A DNA stretch of 64,000 bases from Candidatus Gastranaerophilales bacterium. Lineage in GTDB: Bacteria; Cyanobacteriota; Vampirovibrionia; Gastranaerophilales; Gastranaerophilaceae. This document shows positions 44,719 through 53,882 of this stretch, in pieces. A model generated the notes under the pieces. It had not been told where the DNA came from, searched no databases, and saw nothing but the letters and a program-made list of their open reading frames with translations. A program made the position numbers and the translations under genes. The DNA is taken from NCBI GenBank assembly GCA_944323735.1, contig CALUTO010000002.1, positions 1 to 64,000 on the forward strand. Reading direction: 5' to 3'. Within the stretch, counting starts at the first letter, position 1. Each line of letters starts with the position of its first letter.

Positions 44719-45328
44719 TTTGTTCCTTTCTGATAATATATTCAGGACGTTTTCTTGTCCAGTTGATATTTTCTTTAACTATTTTTGCCGGTATTCCTGC
44801 GAGTATACAGTTTTCCTTCTCAAAGCTTTTTGTAACAACAGAATTTTGAGCAACAATGCAATTATCAGGTATTTTTGTGTTTTTCAAAATACAAGAATTT
44901 TTGCATATCCATACATTAGAACCGATTTCAATACTTTTGCCCCTGTTAATAAGATTTCCATCCATATCAAAAATTGCATGCGTATCTGTGCAGGAAATTT
45001 CAATATTGAAGGAAAACATACAGTTATCACCTATGTGTATATAGCTTTCACTTTCACCGAGCTGAATATCTGCCGAATTGAACGAGGTTCCTTCTCCTAT
45101 TATTATGCTGCAATTATTAACAGGCATATCAGGATGCCCGAGTCTGATTTGTACACTGTGAAGATAAGCTTTTTCTTTTATAAGAATTCTGTTTCCTGAA
45201 CCGTAAATTTTTATTTTTACCTTTTTCAGATACGTACTTTCGGGTATATCAATTATATTATTTTTACCGGACTGTTTTACTTTAAATTGAAACAGTCTTC
45301 CCAGTATTTTTTTTATCTCACTCGCCAT
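44711..45328 (-). CDS. left-handed beta-helix acyltransferase (WbbJ-like)
   Basis: 205 residues with hexapeptide-type imperfect repeats ([LIV]-G-x4) running from about residue 25 to 180: IRLGHPDMPVNN, IIIGEGTSFNS, IHIGDNCMFS, SIEIGSNVWICKNS, ILKNTKIPDN, ending in AGIPAKIVKENI. The CTDTHAIFD segment has the catalytic His used by sugar O-acetyltransferases. It probably acetylates a sugar of the glycan built by the flanking glycosyltransferases. Overlaps both neighbours. Confidence 0.88.
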   Translation of the reverse strand: MASEIKKILGRLFQFKVKQSGKNNIIDIPESTYLKKVKIKIYGSGNRILIKEKAYLHSVQIRLGHPDMPVNNCSIIIGEGTSFNSADIQLGESESYIHIGDNCMFSFNIEISCTDTHAIFDMDGNLINRGKSIEIGSNVWICKNSCILKNTKIPDNCIVAQNSVVTKSFEKENCILAGIPAKIVKENINWTRKRPEYIIRKEQNA

Positions 45329-46316
45329 ATATATCTCTGTAAAACTCTATTGGTGTTCCTTTTATTATTCCGTCAATTTTTCCTTTTGTGTAAAAACAAG
45401 TGCCAAGTACGTTAAAAAAGCACAAAGGGCCGGCAAGCACGGACGGAAGCAAAATCAAAATATCCAAAGCAAGTACTATACTCTGCCTGCACAAGAACAA
45501 CAGTTTTTTCGCTTTGCTTTTTTCGCCTTTGAATTTCAGCATAGTTCCGGCATATCCGTTATAATAACATTTTTTCAGTATCCAACCGATGTTTGCTCTT
45601 GATTTAGAGACCATTTCATATATAACAGCTTCATTATTCCAAATTATTGTGAAACCTAATGCTGATGCTCTGCTGAAAAATTCTCCGTCCTCACCGCCCA
45701 TAAATACATATTCGGAGGAAAATCTCAAACCATAGTCTTTTATTAAAGAAACAGGGAAAAACACATTTCCGCATGCGCAGTAATTTCTAATCAGACCTGT
45801 TTTTTTAGTAGTTTTTTGTTTTTTAAAAACCAGATGATTTCTTATATAAAACGGCAGCCTGTCAACAAATTCAGTTATTGTCGGTCCCGAACTTATATAA
45901 GCATCAGGATTATCATTATAGAGCTTGATGTGTTCAATCAGACAATTTTTATCCATCAGTTCATCATCATCAAAAAACAGAATATGGCTTGCGCCAAGTT
46001 TTATAACCTCATCGAGCGCTCTGTTTCTAGCATTGGAAAGACCTCTTTCCGGTTCTGTAACATAGCGGACAGGAAAGTTTAGGTCAGGAGCAAGTTTTTC
46101 AACAACTGCTTTTGCACTTTCCTCTCGGTCATTATCAACAATGACAAGCTCTGTACGCAAATTTTCAGGTATTTTTAGAAAATTCAGCGATTTAAGCGAA
46201 GCACTTAGCATTTTGGGACGTTTACATGTACAGCAAACCAGACAAACAAAGGTTATCCGGGGTTTTACCGGTTTTTGCAACTTTATGTGAAAAGATTTTT
46301 CATTGATTGTTTTCAT
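45318..46316 (-). CDS. family 2 glycosyltransferase with C-terminal membrane segment
   Basis: 332 residues. GT-A core: FVCLVCCTCKRPKML, ELVIVDNDREES, and the metal-binding FFDDDELMD near residue 118; GERGLSNARN-type loop appears as EPERGLSNARNRALDE. A hydrophobic stretch near residues 275-305 (ALDILILLPSVLAGPLCFF) suggests membrane anchoring. First gene of the glycan operon, with AGGA before ATG. Substrate unknown. Confidence 0.88.
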   Translation of the reverse strand: MKTINEKSFHIKLQKPVKPRITFVCLVCCTCKRPKMLSASLKSLNFLKIPENLRTELVIVDNDREESAKAVVEKLAPDLNFPVRYVTEPERGLSNARNRALDEVIKLGASHILFFDDDELMDKNCLIEHIKLYNDNPDAYISSGPTITEFVDRLPFYIRNHLVFKKQKTTKKTGLIRNYCACGNVFFPVSLIKDYGLRFSSEYVFMGGEDGEFFSRASALGFTIIWNNEAVIYEMVSKSRANIGWILKKCYYNGYAGTMLKFKGEKSKAKKLLFLCRQSIVLALDILILLPSVLAGPLCFFNVLGTCFYTKGKIDGIIKGTPIEFYRDIYGE

Positions 46317-46512
46317 TATCCTGCCTATCTTTAAAAAGATAAAAAAAATAATATTTTCATTCTAAAGAAATTAAGGACATTATATATCTGTTTTTAGAAA
46401 TTATCAACACTTTATATCTATATAATGAAATTAATCGATAATAAAATTAAAATAAAAAAAGGTTTTATATAATTCCTTTGCAAATTATTGGATAATTTTA
46501 GCAGAGGATTTT

Positions 46513-46893
46513 ATGTCTAAATTAAGCAAAGAAAAACTTAATGAAATAAAAAGAAGTAAAAATTATACATCTAAAGAAATAGCCCTGAAAACCGGAATTC
46601 CCAGAAGCACTATAGAAAAAATTTTTGGTGGTTTTAGCCAAAATCCAACACTTGATGTTCTTCAAAAAATTGCAGCTGTGCTGGACTGCGGGCTGGATGA
46701 TTTTATTGAATATGATATAGAACCGGATTCTCCGTTTTATAAAGACAGAATAGTAAACACACTTATACAGTCTGTTTACGAGAAAAAAGAGCTGAGAAAA
46801 CTCATAACAGTTTCAAAAGAGCTGGACTGCGATGATATCCAGCTGCTCATCGGAATAGCTGAAAGACTTTGCAAAAGAAACAGAAAACAGTAA
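46513..46893 (+). CDS. XRE-family transcriptional regulator
   Basis: 126 residues; residues 1-60 are a Cro/CI HTH (LNEIKRSKNYTSKEIALKTGIPRSTIEKIFGGFSQNPTLDVLQKIAAVL), followed by a helical region to the C-terminus. AGAGGA precedes ATG. It lies 69 bases upstream of the 579-residue protein and may control it or itself. Confidence 0.88.
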   Translation: MSKLSKEKLNEIKRSKNYTSKEIALKTGIPRSTIEKIFGGFSQNPTLDVLQKIAAVLDCGLDDFIEYDIEPDSPFYKDRIVNTLIQSVYEKKELRKLITVSKELDCDDIQLLIGIAERLCKRNRKQ

Positions 46894-46962
46894 TTTTTTG
46901 TATCAAAAAAATTTTTGTCCGGTTTTTAATTTAGTATCTATATGCCCTAACCGAGAAAGAAT

Positions 46963-48702
46963 ATGATTTTACCGCTGATAGGAAATCCAATACAGCAGAA
47001 TATCGCATGCAAACAGAAAAAGAAATGCAATTTTTCTTTTTCAGCCCGAATTGATACTTATTCTCCCGACTTTTTTGTACATCAAAACAACATTCCTGAA
47101 TATTTTGAAAAAACATACAATAACATAAAAAAAACTACAGGCACATATAGCGAAAATATGGTAAAAATAATTGCCGCTAAGGTTTTAGACAAATTTCCAG
47201 AAATCAGTGAGGCAGAAATTTTATTTATAATGGAAAAATTGTCTGAATACAGCAGTATTTCTTCAATAAATCATATTGCAAAAAATCTTTACAAAGAAAA
47301 ATTTATGGGTGTATATGATTACTCATACGAGCTTTTTAGCAAGGATGAAGTAGTGAAAGATATAAATGAGAATAACTCAACTAACTTTTTTGAAAAACAC
47401 AATGCTTATATTAATACAAAACCACACATCTTTACACATATTACCATGTCACAGGGATTGCCGCTCGGTTGTGTTCTGGATTATCTGACATTTATGAAAT
47501 ATCCAATGCTCTATGGCAGCAACAGGCTTGCTCTTATACTGGATAAAAATTCTATAAAACTGTTAAAAAAAATAAAAGAAGAATCCCCTGTATTTTTTAA
47601 AGAAAATTTTTTAGAAAATAAAAAACTCATCCCGGTATACATTGATGATTTTGAAAACTCTTTCAATTTTTTAAATTATAGCAGTACTTTTGAGAAAAAG
47701 GTCACTGATTTTACTGAAGAATACGCACTGTTAAAAAAAACTAACCCGTCCTTTTCAAAAGAAAAAATATGCGACACAATATTAAATTCAAAAAATCTCG
47801 GCGAAATAGAATCACTCGGATTTGTTCCCATCCGGCTGAAACCGCCGTTACATAGAAAAAAATCGTCTTTTGATGAAATTGTTAAAAATTTAAATCCGCC
47901 TATTCCTGCAAAAGAGGATTTTAAGAATATGATAAACACAATAGCCGGAACATCTAAAAAATTGCCGGTTAGCAAGATTGAACAGTTGCTGCTTGATTAT
48001 TTGAATTTTAATCTCGCACTTTACTCTCCTGCTTCGTTAAGCGAAAAGCTTAAAATATTGCACAAAAAAATAGAACAGACTGTTAAGGCAAAAGGTCTGC
48101 CAGCTGAAAACATATACTATACAGTGCTTCATCCTTCAAAAAGCTTCGGATACATAACATACCAGTATCAACATGTAAATAATATACCGGATGAAAAAAT
48201 TGTTTACTGGAAAGGCAGTGCCCATTTAGGAAACACGAATTTTTCGCTGCCGGAAAAGTCAACCCTCGTTATTCTTGATGACTGTTTTGTTTCCGGCAAT
48301 ACGGTTTTACATGAAATGTTTGATTATCGAACTGAAGCACTTTCTATCAACAAAAAAAAGAAAGACCTGAATATTCTTTTTGCGTCAGTTTTAGCCACTG
48401 ACAGTGCAATTTCCCGGATAAAAAGCAACATTAAACGCCTTCAAAGAGAGGGACATGATGAGGTTGTTTGCGTTGACACAAGAGACATAGACTGGTCAAA
48501 AAAAATAGAATCAAAATACGTTTTTGACTTTTATAAACTATTGAGACCTGACAGAAAAACTTTTGCGACTACAGCCATTGTATTCCCTTATATGGGAAGT
48601 GATACAAATTCTCCTGTTCTTCGCCGGTTATTCTCCAGCTTTGTTCCAAATCCGAATTATTTGCACAATGAAGTTCATACAGATGATTTTTTTAATGATT
48701 AA
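46963..48702 (+). CDS. 579-residue protein with N-terminal 'FSFSA' motif and a phosphoribosyltransferase-like motif
   Basis: Not recognised as a whole. The N-terminus (residues 20-30, CNFSFSARID) resembles the SFKG motif of the giant protein. Most of the chain is helical and Lys-rich. Near residues 435-447 the sequence LVILDDCFVSGNT fits the PRPP-binding loop of type I phosphoribosyltransferases (hydrophobic strand, two acidic residues, small residues and Thr), and a strand-helix pattern follows (LNILFASVLATD). The ATG follows GAGAAAGAA. No signal peptide. Whether it binds PRPP is an inference from one motif. Confidence 0.6.
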   Translation: MILPLIGNPIQQNIACKQKKKCNFSFSARIDTYSPDFFVHQNNIPEYFEKTYNNIKKTTGTYSENMVKIIAAKVLDKFPEISEAEILFIMEKLSEYSSISSINHIAKNLYKEKFMGVYDYSYELFSKDEVVKDINENNSTNFFEKHNAYINTKPHIFTHITMSQGLPLGCVLDYLTFMKYPMLYGSNRLALILDKNSIKLLKKIKEESPVFFKENFLENKKLIPVYIDDFENSFNFLNYSSTFEKKVTDFTEEYALLKKTNPSFSKEKICDTILNSKNLGEIESLGFVPIRLKPPLHRKKSSFDEIVKNLNPPIPAKEDFKNMINTIAGTSKKLPVSKIEQLLLDYLNFNLALYSPASLSEKLKILHKKIEQTVKAKGLPAENIYYTVLHPSKSFGYITYQYQHVNNIPDEKIVYWKGSAHLGNTNFSLPEKSTLVILDDCFVSGNTVLHEMFDYRTEALSINKKKKDLNILFASVLATDSAISRIKSNIKRLQREGHDEVVCVDTRDIDWSKKIESKYVFDFYKLLRPDRKTFATTAIVFPYMGSDTNSPVLRRLFSSFVPNPNYLHNEVHTDDFFND

Positions 48703-48869
48703 AACATATGTCAAATTGCCTTAATACTTGCAGTATATAGCATTTAAGAACAATTCGTGACATTAAAAGACTGTTTTTATGTTAACAATTGTAAATGTTT
48801 TTCAAAAAAAGCTAAAGATTGTTACAGAACTTGCCGATTAAGGTAGTATAAGCAACGGAGATTGGCATT

Positions 48870-49502
48870 ATGAACGTAACAGATTTAGTAAACATGGTAA
48901 TTAATTCACTGAAAATCACCGGCAAAGGCACAGGAATGATTCAGGACAACGGCGACGGAACACAAAACGCAGTAATCCTGACATTTAAAGAGCCTATTGA
49001 CGGAGATATCATGGATTTCGGAAACGGGAATACATCAAATATTCACGATGTAAAACCCGAACAGGATGAGATAAGTCAAACACCAGATCGTCCCGAACGA
49101 CCGGACAGACATCATCATCACAAACATCACAATTTCTGGCCATTCGGTGACAGACACCATCATCATCACGATTTTCACCGTCCGCATTTTGGCAGACCGG
49201 ATAGCTCAAACACTGTCAACTGGGCATTTTCAGAAAATGGAAATGCAGGAGAGAATGCGCCCGTTGACGAAAGTCAGGATGCTCAGCAGACACCATCGCA
49301 TATTGTCTCAATGGAAGATGTGAACACAAATTATTACGAAGATTCTATACAGGATGTTGTTGAGGACAATGTACAAAATGAAACAACAACAGATACTTCT
49401 TCCGGAACTTCTTCATCCTCAAGCTGGTTCGCTTCTCTGCTTGATACTGTGACAGATTTTATAAACAGTATGATTGACAAGCTTGTCGGTAATACAAAAT
49501 AA
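48870..49502 (+). CDS. histidine-rich protein of unknown function
   Basis: 210 residues. A short beta-like N-terminal domain (residues 1-60) is followed by a His-rich stretch (about residues 72-105) with HHHHKHH and HHHHHDFHRPHF, then an acidic low-complexity region with Ser/Thr runs and a final amphipathic helix ending in K. The His cluster could bind Ni, Zn or Cu. No signal peptide. ACGGAGAT precedes ATG and a good terminator follows, so it is a single-gene unit. Confidence 0.7.
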   Translation: MNVTDLVNMVINSLKITGKGTGMIQDNGDGTQNAVILTFKEPIDGDIMDFGNGNTSNIHDVKPEQDEISQTPDRPERPDRHHHHKHHNFWPFGDRHHHHHDFHRPHFGRPDSSNTVNWAFSENGNAGENAPVDESQDAQQTPSHIVSMEDVNTNYYEDSIQDVVEDNVQNETTTDTSSGTSSSSSWFASLLDTVTDFINSMIDKLVGNTK

Positions 49503-49531
49503 ACGATTGAGACTGCAGTGCAGATTTGAAT

Positions 49532-49562
49532 AAAAGCCCTGATTAAAAAATCAGGGCTTTTT
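49532..49562 (+). terminator. terminator of the His-rich gene
   Basis: A 13-bp stem AAAAGCCCTGATT/AATCAGGGCTTTT with an AAAA loop, 30 bases after the stop and just before the convergent next gene. Confidence 0.92.
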
Positions 49563-49572
49563 ACAATTACCG

Positions 49573-50745
49573 CTATAGGTCACTTAGACCGTAAAAATGT
49601 TTGTATCCTGCGTTATATGCCTCGACAATACTTTTTGCGAATTTTTTCCCGCTGCTCCAGTAAGCAAGATGTGCGGAGAAAAAGAGAGTATGGTTTTTAA
49701 CTTTAGAATCATCATAAATGAACCCTCCGCCGTCTTTTAAGTCTTTGAGTATTTCTGTATTTTTCAGTGAGTCAAAAGTAGGAATAACCGGCAGCGGCAT
49801 ACCGATGAAATCATTTGCATAATTCACCGTTAAAAAGAACATGTCATTTTCAACAAGATACTTCATAGCAAGCTGGGACAATGTATTTTCCGGCGTGCCC
49901 CTGAGTGAAACTGACGTATCAAATGTAGTAAGCGGTGCTCCGAAAACGACGAATCCCCTCACTGCGCCTTCAGGCGCACAATAGTTTTTTGTGTAATCAT
50001 TAAGTTTTGATATTGTATTGTTTATGTATTCAGCATCAGGATTTGCAACGAATTTGTTGTCATCCGTATAAAAGACGAGTTTGCTCTCCTTTAGAGCATC
50101 AAGACAGGTCGGTGCAAAATAATGATTTTTTACAATATTATCAAGAGATGCTCCGGTGTAAGCGGAATTGTCTTTTAAAATTTCATTTATATTTATAACG
50201 GGAAGTCTGTTCGTCATATACTGAACAGAAAGCAGACTGCCTGCGCTGTAGCCGTACAGTATCGTTTCATGGCCTTTTGCATATTCTGATTTTACTAGTT
50301 CATTCAAATTATTTAACAGGTCTTTTGAATTAGAACTTTTGCTTATCCAAATAGCATCATGTAATGTGTGAGACAGTGTTTCACGCCCGAACTGGGCAAT
50401 TTTTGAGCTGAAACTTCTTGCATACTCCAGTGCCCTGTCTATGACTTTCAGGCATTCTGTTGTTTTATCAGCCCAGAAAAATATTAACGGCTCATCGCCA
50501 ATTTTTTTCTCTCCGTTTTTAAGCAGTTTGTTATATATCAGAGGGTCAGACTGAAACTGTTTTACCATGTCGCTATGAACATTGTTCACAGATTCATCAA
50601 ACGCATCTTTTGTTTCATATGCACCGTGGATATAAATTATATCAATCGGTGAAGCATCCGGTTTTATAGGCATTTCTTTCTCTTTTGCAGATGAGGCAGA
50701 TGTTAAAAAAATACACATCAATCCGGCTATTATAAATCTTTTCAT
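49573..50745 (-). CDS. secreted alpha/beta-hydrolase-like protein
   Basis: 390 residues from the second ATG, which is well spaced from AGAAGGA. A signal peptide (MKRFIIAGLMCIFLTSASSA) leads to a mature protein with YIHGAYE, an oxyanion-hole strand-turn, and LYGYSAGSLLS, a G-x-S-x-G-like nucleophile elbow near residue 165; a C-terminal HTLFFSAHLAYW His could complete a triad. It probably acts in the periplasm or is exported. Substrate (ester, lipid or peptidoglycan-linked) unknown. Single-gene unit. Confidence 0.7.
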   Translation of the reverse strand: MKRFIIAGLMCIFLTSASSAKEKEMPIKPDASPIDIIYIHGAYETKDAFDESVNNVHSDMVKQFQSDPLIYNKLLKNGEKKIGDEPLIFFWADKTTECLKVIDRALEYARSFSSKIAQFGRETLSHTLHDAIWISKSSNSKDLLNNLNELVKSEYAKGHETILYGYSAGSLLSVQYMTNRLPVININEILKDNSAYTGASLDNIVKNHYFAPTCLDALKESKLVFYTDDNKFVANPDAEYINNTISKLNDYTKNYCAPEGAVRGFVVFGAPLTTFDTSVSLRGTPENTLSQLAMKYLVENDMFFLTVNYANDFIGMPLPVIPTFDSLKNTEILKDLKDGGGFIYDDSKVKNHTLFFSAHLAYWSSGKKFAKSIVEAYNAGYKHFYGLSDL

Positions 50746-50827
50746 AAAAAACATCCTTCTCTTTTCCGGCTGTTTTTATATATAAATTTTATTTTATATT
50801 AATTAACACAATACTCTATCCGCTGAA

Positions 50828-51100
50828 TTAACCCGGACAAATACTTTCCCAGTCAATGTCATCTTCGTCATCTTCTCCCGGCTCCGGTATTCTGTCACCG
50901 TCCTCCAGCATAATCTGGAGCATAAGTCTGAGCTGTTTTTTGTAGTTTGCCAGTGCTATTTCTCTGGTTTTTGCACAGAAAGCAAAACTCGGGAACTCCT
51001 TGATTTCTATGTAATGATACGGATTTCCGTTAAAGTCGAGGTCGGTTCCCTCAATTAGTGTCCAGTCTAAATTCAGGTAATAATCTATATCTTTATTCAT
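50828..51100 (-). CDS. HicB-like small protein without a HicA partner
   Basis: 90 residues from the ATG at 51100 (a GTG five codons earlier is possible). The order of a beta-rich N-terminal half (YHYIEIKEFPSFAFCAKT), a helix REIALANYKKQLRLML and a closing DGDRIPEPGE is that of HicB antitoxins. No toxin gene of the HicA type is next to it. It begins two bases after the GerMN-protein stop codon region and belongs to the same operon. The acidic C-terminus (DDEDDIDWE) is unusual. Confidence 0.55.
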   Translation of the reverse strand: MNKDIDYYLNLDWTLIEGTDLDFNGNPYHYIEIKEFPSFAFCAKTREIALANYKKQLRLMLQIMLEDGDRIPEPGEDDEDDIDWESICPG

Positions 51101-51695
51101 CCAGCGAATTCTCACTCAAAGGCTGTGTAATCATTATTCCCTCTCCGCCGAGCACTTCTGCCTGCTTACCGTCTATATAAAGATAAATTGGCTTTTTGGG
51201 TGCATTATTCAAGGCTGTTTTTATAATCTGCTTCATACGGCTGTACAGGCTGTCAGCCCCTCCGCCTGTCTGTACATTAGAGCTCAAATCTATAATGATT
51301 TTCGTTTCAGATTCAACAATACCGAGAAGTTTTACGTTTTGCGGAACTTCCGAAAATACACCCTGCTCTTTTTCAGCGGCATCCGGCCCCTGTATAAGTG
51401 ATTGTATAGCATAGGTCAGTTTATTTTTATTTTCGGGTACTTCTCTTGTAACCTTTTTGAAAACACCGTTTGAGTCTTTATCTACACCGAGAAAATAAAC
51501 AGTTGCATAAGTCTTTTTAACTTCTTCTTTTTTGGGCTCTTCTTGCTTTTGCTCAGGAGCTTCCGGTTCAACTACAACTTCCTCTTTTACCAGCTTTTTT
51601 TCCACACCGGGTTTTGTATCAAAAAATTCACTCCATATGTAAAAACCGGCCACACCTGCAAGCACTAAAATAAAAAGTTTTGTCCAAAAACTCAT
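51093..51695 (-). CDS. GerMN-domain envelope protein
   Basis: 200 residues starting at the ATG after GAGGTGT. One N-terminal membrane helix (LFILVLAGVAGFYIW), a Lys/Glu/Pro-rich linker, and a GerMN domain from about residue 60 (ATVYFLG, LTYAIQSLIQGP, IIIDLSSNVQTGG, KPIYLYIDGKQAEVLGG). Anchored in the inner membrane with the domain in the periplasm. GerMN domains occur in peptidoglycan-related proteins outside spore-formers, so a cell-wall role is likely; sporulation is not implied. Confidence 0.78.
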   Translation of the reverse strand: MSFWTKLFILVLAGVAGFYIWSEFFDTKPGVEKKLVKEEVVVEPEAPEQKQEEPKKEEVKKTYATVYFLGVDKDSNGVFKKVTREVPENKNKLTYAIQSLIQGPDAAEKEQGVFSEVPQNVKLLGIVESETKIIIDLSSNVQTGGGADSLYSRMKQIIKTALNNAPKKPIYLYIDGKQAEVLGGEGIMITQPLSENSLDE

Positions 51696-51710
51696 ATACA
51701 CCTCATTTTC

Positions 51711-52589
51711 TTATTTTTCAGTTTCATAATAGTTTTTCGGCACAAGTACGCTGCCTTTTATAACTATCATTCCGTCTGCAACTTTTATGTCGCTAACTTT
51801 CACTATACAGTTTTTATTATCCATGATATTTGCTTTATAGACAAATGGGTTAAGTTTGTTAATAACAGGGAGCAATGCATCAGTGCTGATGTATTTCAAA
51901 CCATCACCGAATTCTATATCACTGAAGGCTATCTGTCCGTCCTGCACCTCCAGTCTTATATCCGCTGAAACCTTCTTTGCAGAGCCTGACAAAAACATCG
52001 GCGAAGCTATATTGACAGAAAGATGAAGCCTGTCGCCGTTAATCGAAATCTGAGGAGCAAAAACTCTGAGCATATTGATACCGCCTATTTGCAGAGTCAG
52101 TGAATTCAAAAGTTTTTCATATTCCTCAGACAGAAGTGTCTTTTGTAAATCATCCGAAGTCAAAACAGCCTGATAACCGAGTAAAAACGGTTCTGCTGTG
52201 TATATTTCCCTGTAAAAATCTTTGAATATAAACTGATTGTATTCGCAGAGAGATTCTGCCAGTATTCTGGAAAAATGCATGCCGTCAATTACAACATTTT
52301 CTCCGTCAGCGGTGATTTTTTTGAATTTCCCGTCGAAAAGCTCTTTGCCGCCGTAGGGAATGATTTCTACATCAAATTCTGCCCCGAGGTTGTTCTTTAT
52401 TGAATGCTCAATTGCACTTTCTGCTGTTTTTGTAACAATAAAGTTCATTCCGGTTATTTTACTGAAAAAAGAGCCTGCACCTTCTGTTACAGGATAGGGC
52501 GGTTGTTTGCAGACAGAAGTGTCGCACTGTGCAAACACTGGAGTGCAAAAACCAAATACTAATAAAATAAAAAATACTATTTTCTGCAT
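51711..52589 (-). CDS. DUF2993 (LmeA-like) lipid-binding protein
   Basis: 292 residues with a signal peptide (VFFILLVFGFCTPVFAQ). The mature part has the alternating amphipathic strands of DUF2993 proteins (FDVEIIPYGGKELFDGKFKKITADGE, VVIDGMHFSRI, DGMIVIKGSVLVPK), tubular lipid-binding proteins frequent in cyanobacteria and actinobacteria. It probably binds phospholipid in the periplasm. Its start overlaps the end of truB by 13 bp, tying an envelope gene to the translation operon. Confidence 0.72.
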   Translation of the reverse strand: MQKIVFFILLVFGFCTPVFAQCDTSVCKQPPYPVTEGAGSFFSKITGMNFIVTKTAESAIEHSIKNNLGAEFDVEIIPYGGKELFDGKFKKITADGENVVIDGMHFSRILAESLCEYNQFIFKDFYREIYTAEPFLLGYQAVLTSDDLQKTLLSEEYEKLLNSLTLQIGGINMLRVFAPQISINGDRLHLSVNIASPMFLSGSAKKVSADIRLEVQDGQIAFSDIEFGDGLKYISTDALLPVINKLNPFVYKANIMDNKNCIVKVSDIKVADGMIVIKGSVLVPKNYYETEK

Positions 52590-53461
52590 ATTTCAACATC
52601 CTCGTTCGGAAACATTTTAACAACTTTCAGCTGTGTGCCGGATTTTCTCAAAACAGCGGCAAGCCTTCCGTCTGCATCCGCAAGCACAGTTTCACCTTCA
52701 CTGTAATCCAAAATATTGTTCAAGGCAAGTCCGTTTGAAACCCTTTGTATTTCTTCATAAGAAAGACTGTATTTCCTGTACGGCAGCACTTTGTAAATGT
52801 CAGACAAATTCTTTTCAACATCTTCTTTTGTTTTTAAATTCTGAAGCATCACTGCATTTTCAGAAAAGAACAATCCCGATTGTGTTCTCAAAAGTTCGCT
52901 CATGTATGCACCCGTATTCAGCTTTTCCCCGATATCTCTGATAATTGAACGGATGTATGTTCCTTTTGAACATTCTATCTCTATTTCAGCATCTCGTCCG
53001 TCAAACGCTCTCAGCTTAATTTTATCAACACGGACAATTCTTGAGGGAATATCTTCCGGAATTTCTCCGCTGCGTGCTATCTCATATAGTCTTTTGCCTT
53101 TGTAATGAACTGCAGAATACAGGGGCGGAATTTGTTCAATTTCACCTCTGAAATTGGAAAGCACGTCTAAAAACTCTTCTTTAGTTACAATTCTTGGATT
53201 TTTTTCAACAATTTCTCCCTCAATATCGCAGGTGGTCGACGTTGCGCCGAGATGAAGCTTTGCAATATATGCTTTTTCATCTGTCAGATATTCTATGAGT
53301 CTTGCAGCATTACCTATCGCAACAGGCAAAACCCCTTGAGCCGCAGGATCAAGTGTTCCGGCATGCCCTATCCTCCTTATGCCGGTAATCCGTCTGAGAC
53401 ATGCAACAACATCATGCGAAGTCATGCCCTTTTCTTTATAAATATTTATAAATCCGAACAT
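52577..53461 (-). CDS. truB: tRNA pseudouridine-55 synthase
   Basis: 294 residues. Makes pseudouridine 55 in the T-loop of tRNAs. Signatures: INIYKEKGMTSHDVV, the catalytic Asp in GHAGTLDPAAQGVLPVAIG near residue 39, and CSKGTYIRSIIRDIGEKL. A C-terminal PUA-like tail is present. It starts immediately after the rbfA stop in the usual infB-rbfA-truB order. Confidence 0.96.
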   Translation of the reverse strand: MFGFINIYKEKGMTSHDVVACLRRITGIRRIGHAGTLDPAAQGVLPVAIGNAARLIEYLTDEKAYIAKLHLGATSTTCDIEGEIVEKNPRIVTKEEFLDVLSNFRGEIEQIPPLYSAVHYKGKRLYEIARSGEIPEDIPSRIVRVDKIKLRAFDGRDAEIEIECSKGTYIRSIIRDIGEKLNTGAYMSELLRTQSGLFFSENAVMLQNLKTKEDVEKNLSDIYKVLPYRKYSLSYEEIQRVSNGLALNNILDYSEGETVLADADGRLAAVLRKSGTQLKVVKMFPNEDVEICRK

Positions 53462-53815
53462 CTATTCCTCTTTTGATGACAGTTTCTCTATCAAATCCAT
53501 GACTTTTGTTCCACGCTCGATTGAATCATCAGGGATAAAACGTAGTTCGGGGGTAAGTCTCAGGCGTATTCTTTTACCTACCTCATACCTGATTTTCGGA
53601 ACATCTGCTTCCAGAGCCTCAATTGTTTTTTGTTTTGTTTCTTCATCTGTTGTAAATACAGAAAAATATACTTTTGCAAAAGAATTATCATGCGAAACTT
53701 CAATATCAGTGATGGATACAATTCCGGAAATCCTCGGGTCACGCAAATCTTTGCGAATTATATCAGCGATTTCTTTCATCAAAGTTTTTCTGACTCTCTC
53801 GTTTCTCAATGACAT
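53462..53815 (-). CDS. rbfA: ribosome-binding factor A
   Basis: 117 residues, KH-like fold, helps mature the 30S subunit. Conserved blocks: RKTLMKEIADIIRKDLRDPRISGIVSITDIEVSHDNSFAKVYFSV and LRLTPELRFIPDDSIERGTKV (shown in part). An AAGGAGGA ribosome-binding site precedes ATG. Between infB and truB, as in most bacteria. Confidence 0.96.
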   Translation of the reverse strand: MSLRNERVRKTLMKEIADIIRKDLRDPRISGIVSITDIEVSHDNSFAKVYFSVFTTDEETKQKTIEALEADVPKIRYEVGKRIRLRLTPELRFIPDDSIERGTKVMDLIEKLSSKEE

Positions 53816-53882
53816 TTTTCAATCCTCCTTTTTGCAAGATGTAATATACAGGACAAATAACAAAACCGGACGGTATTCGGAT

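Noticed and set aside
51093-51695. GerMN domain as evidence for sporulation
   Set aside because: The domain is common outside spore-formers, and nothing else in the window is sporulation-related.
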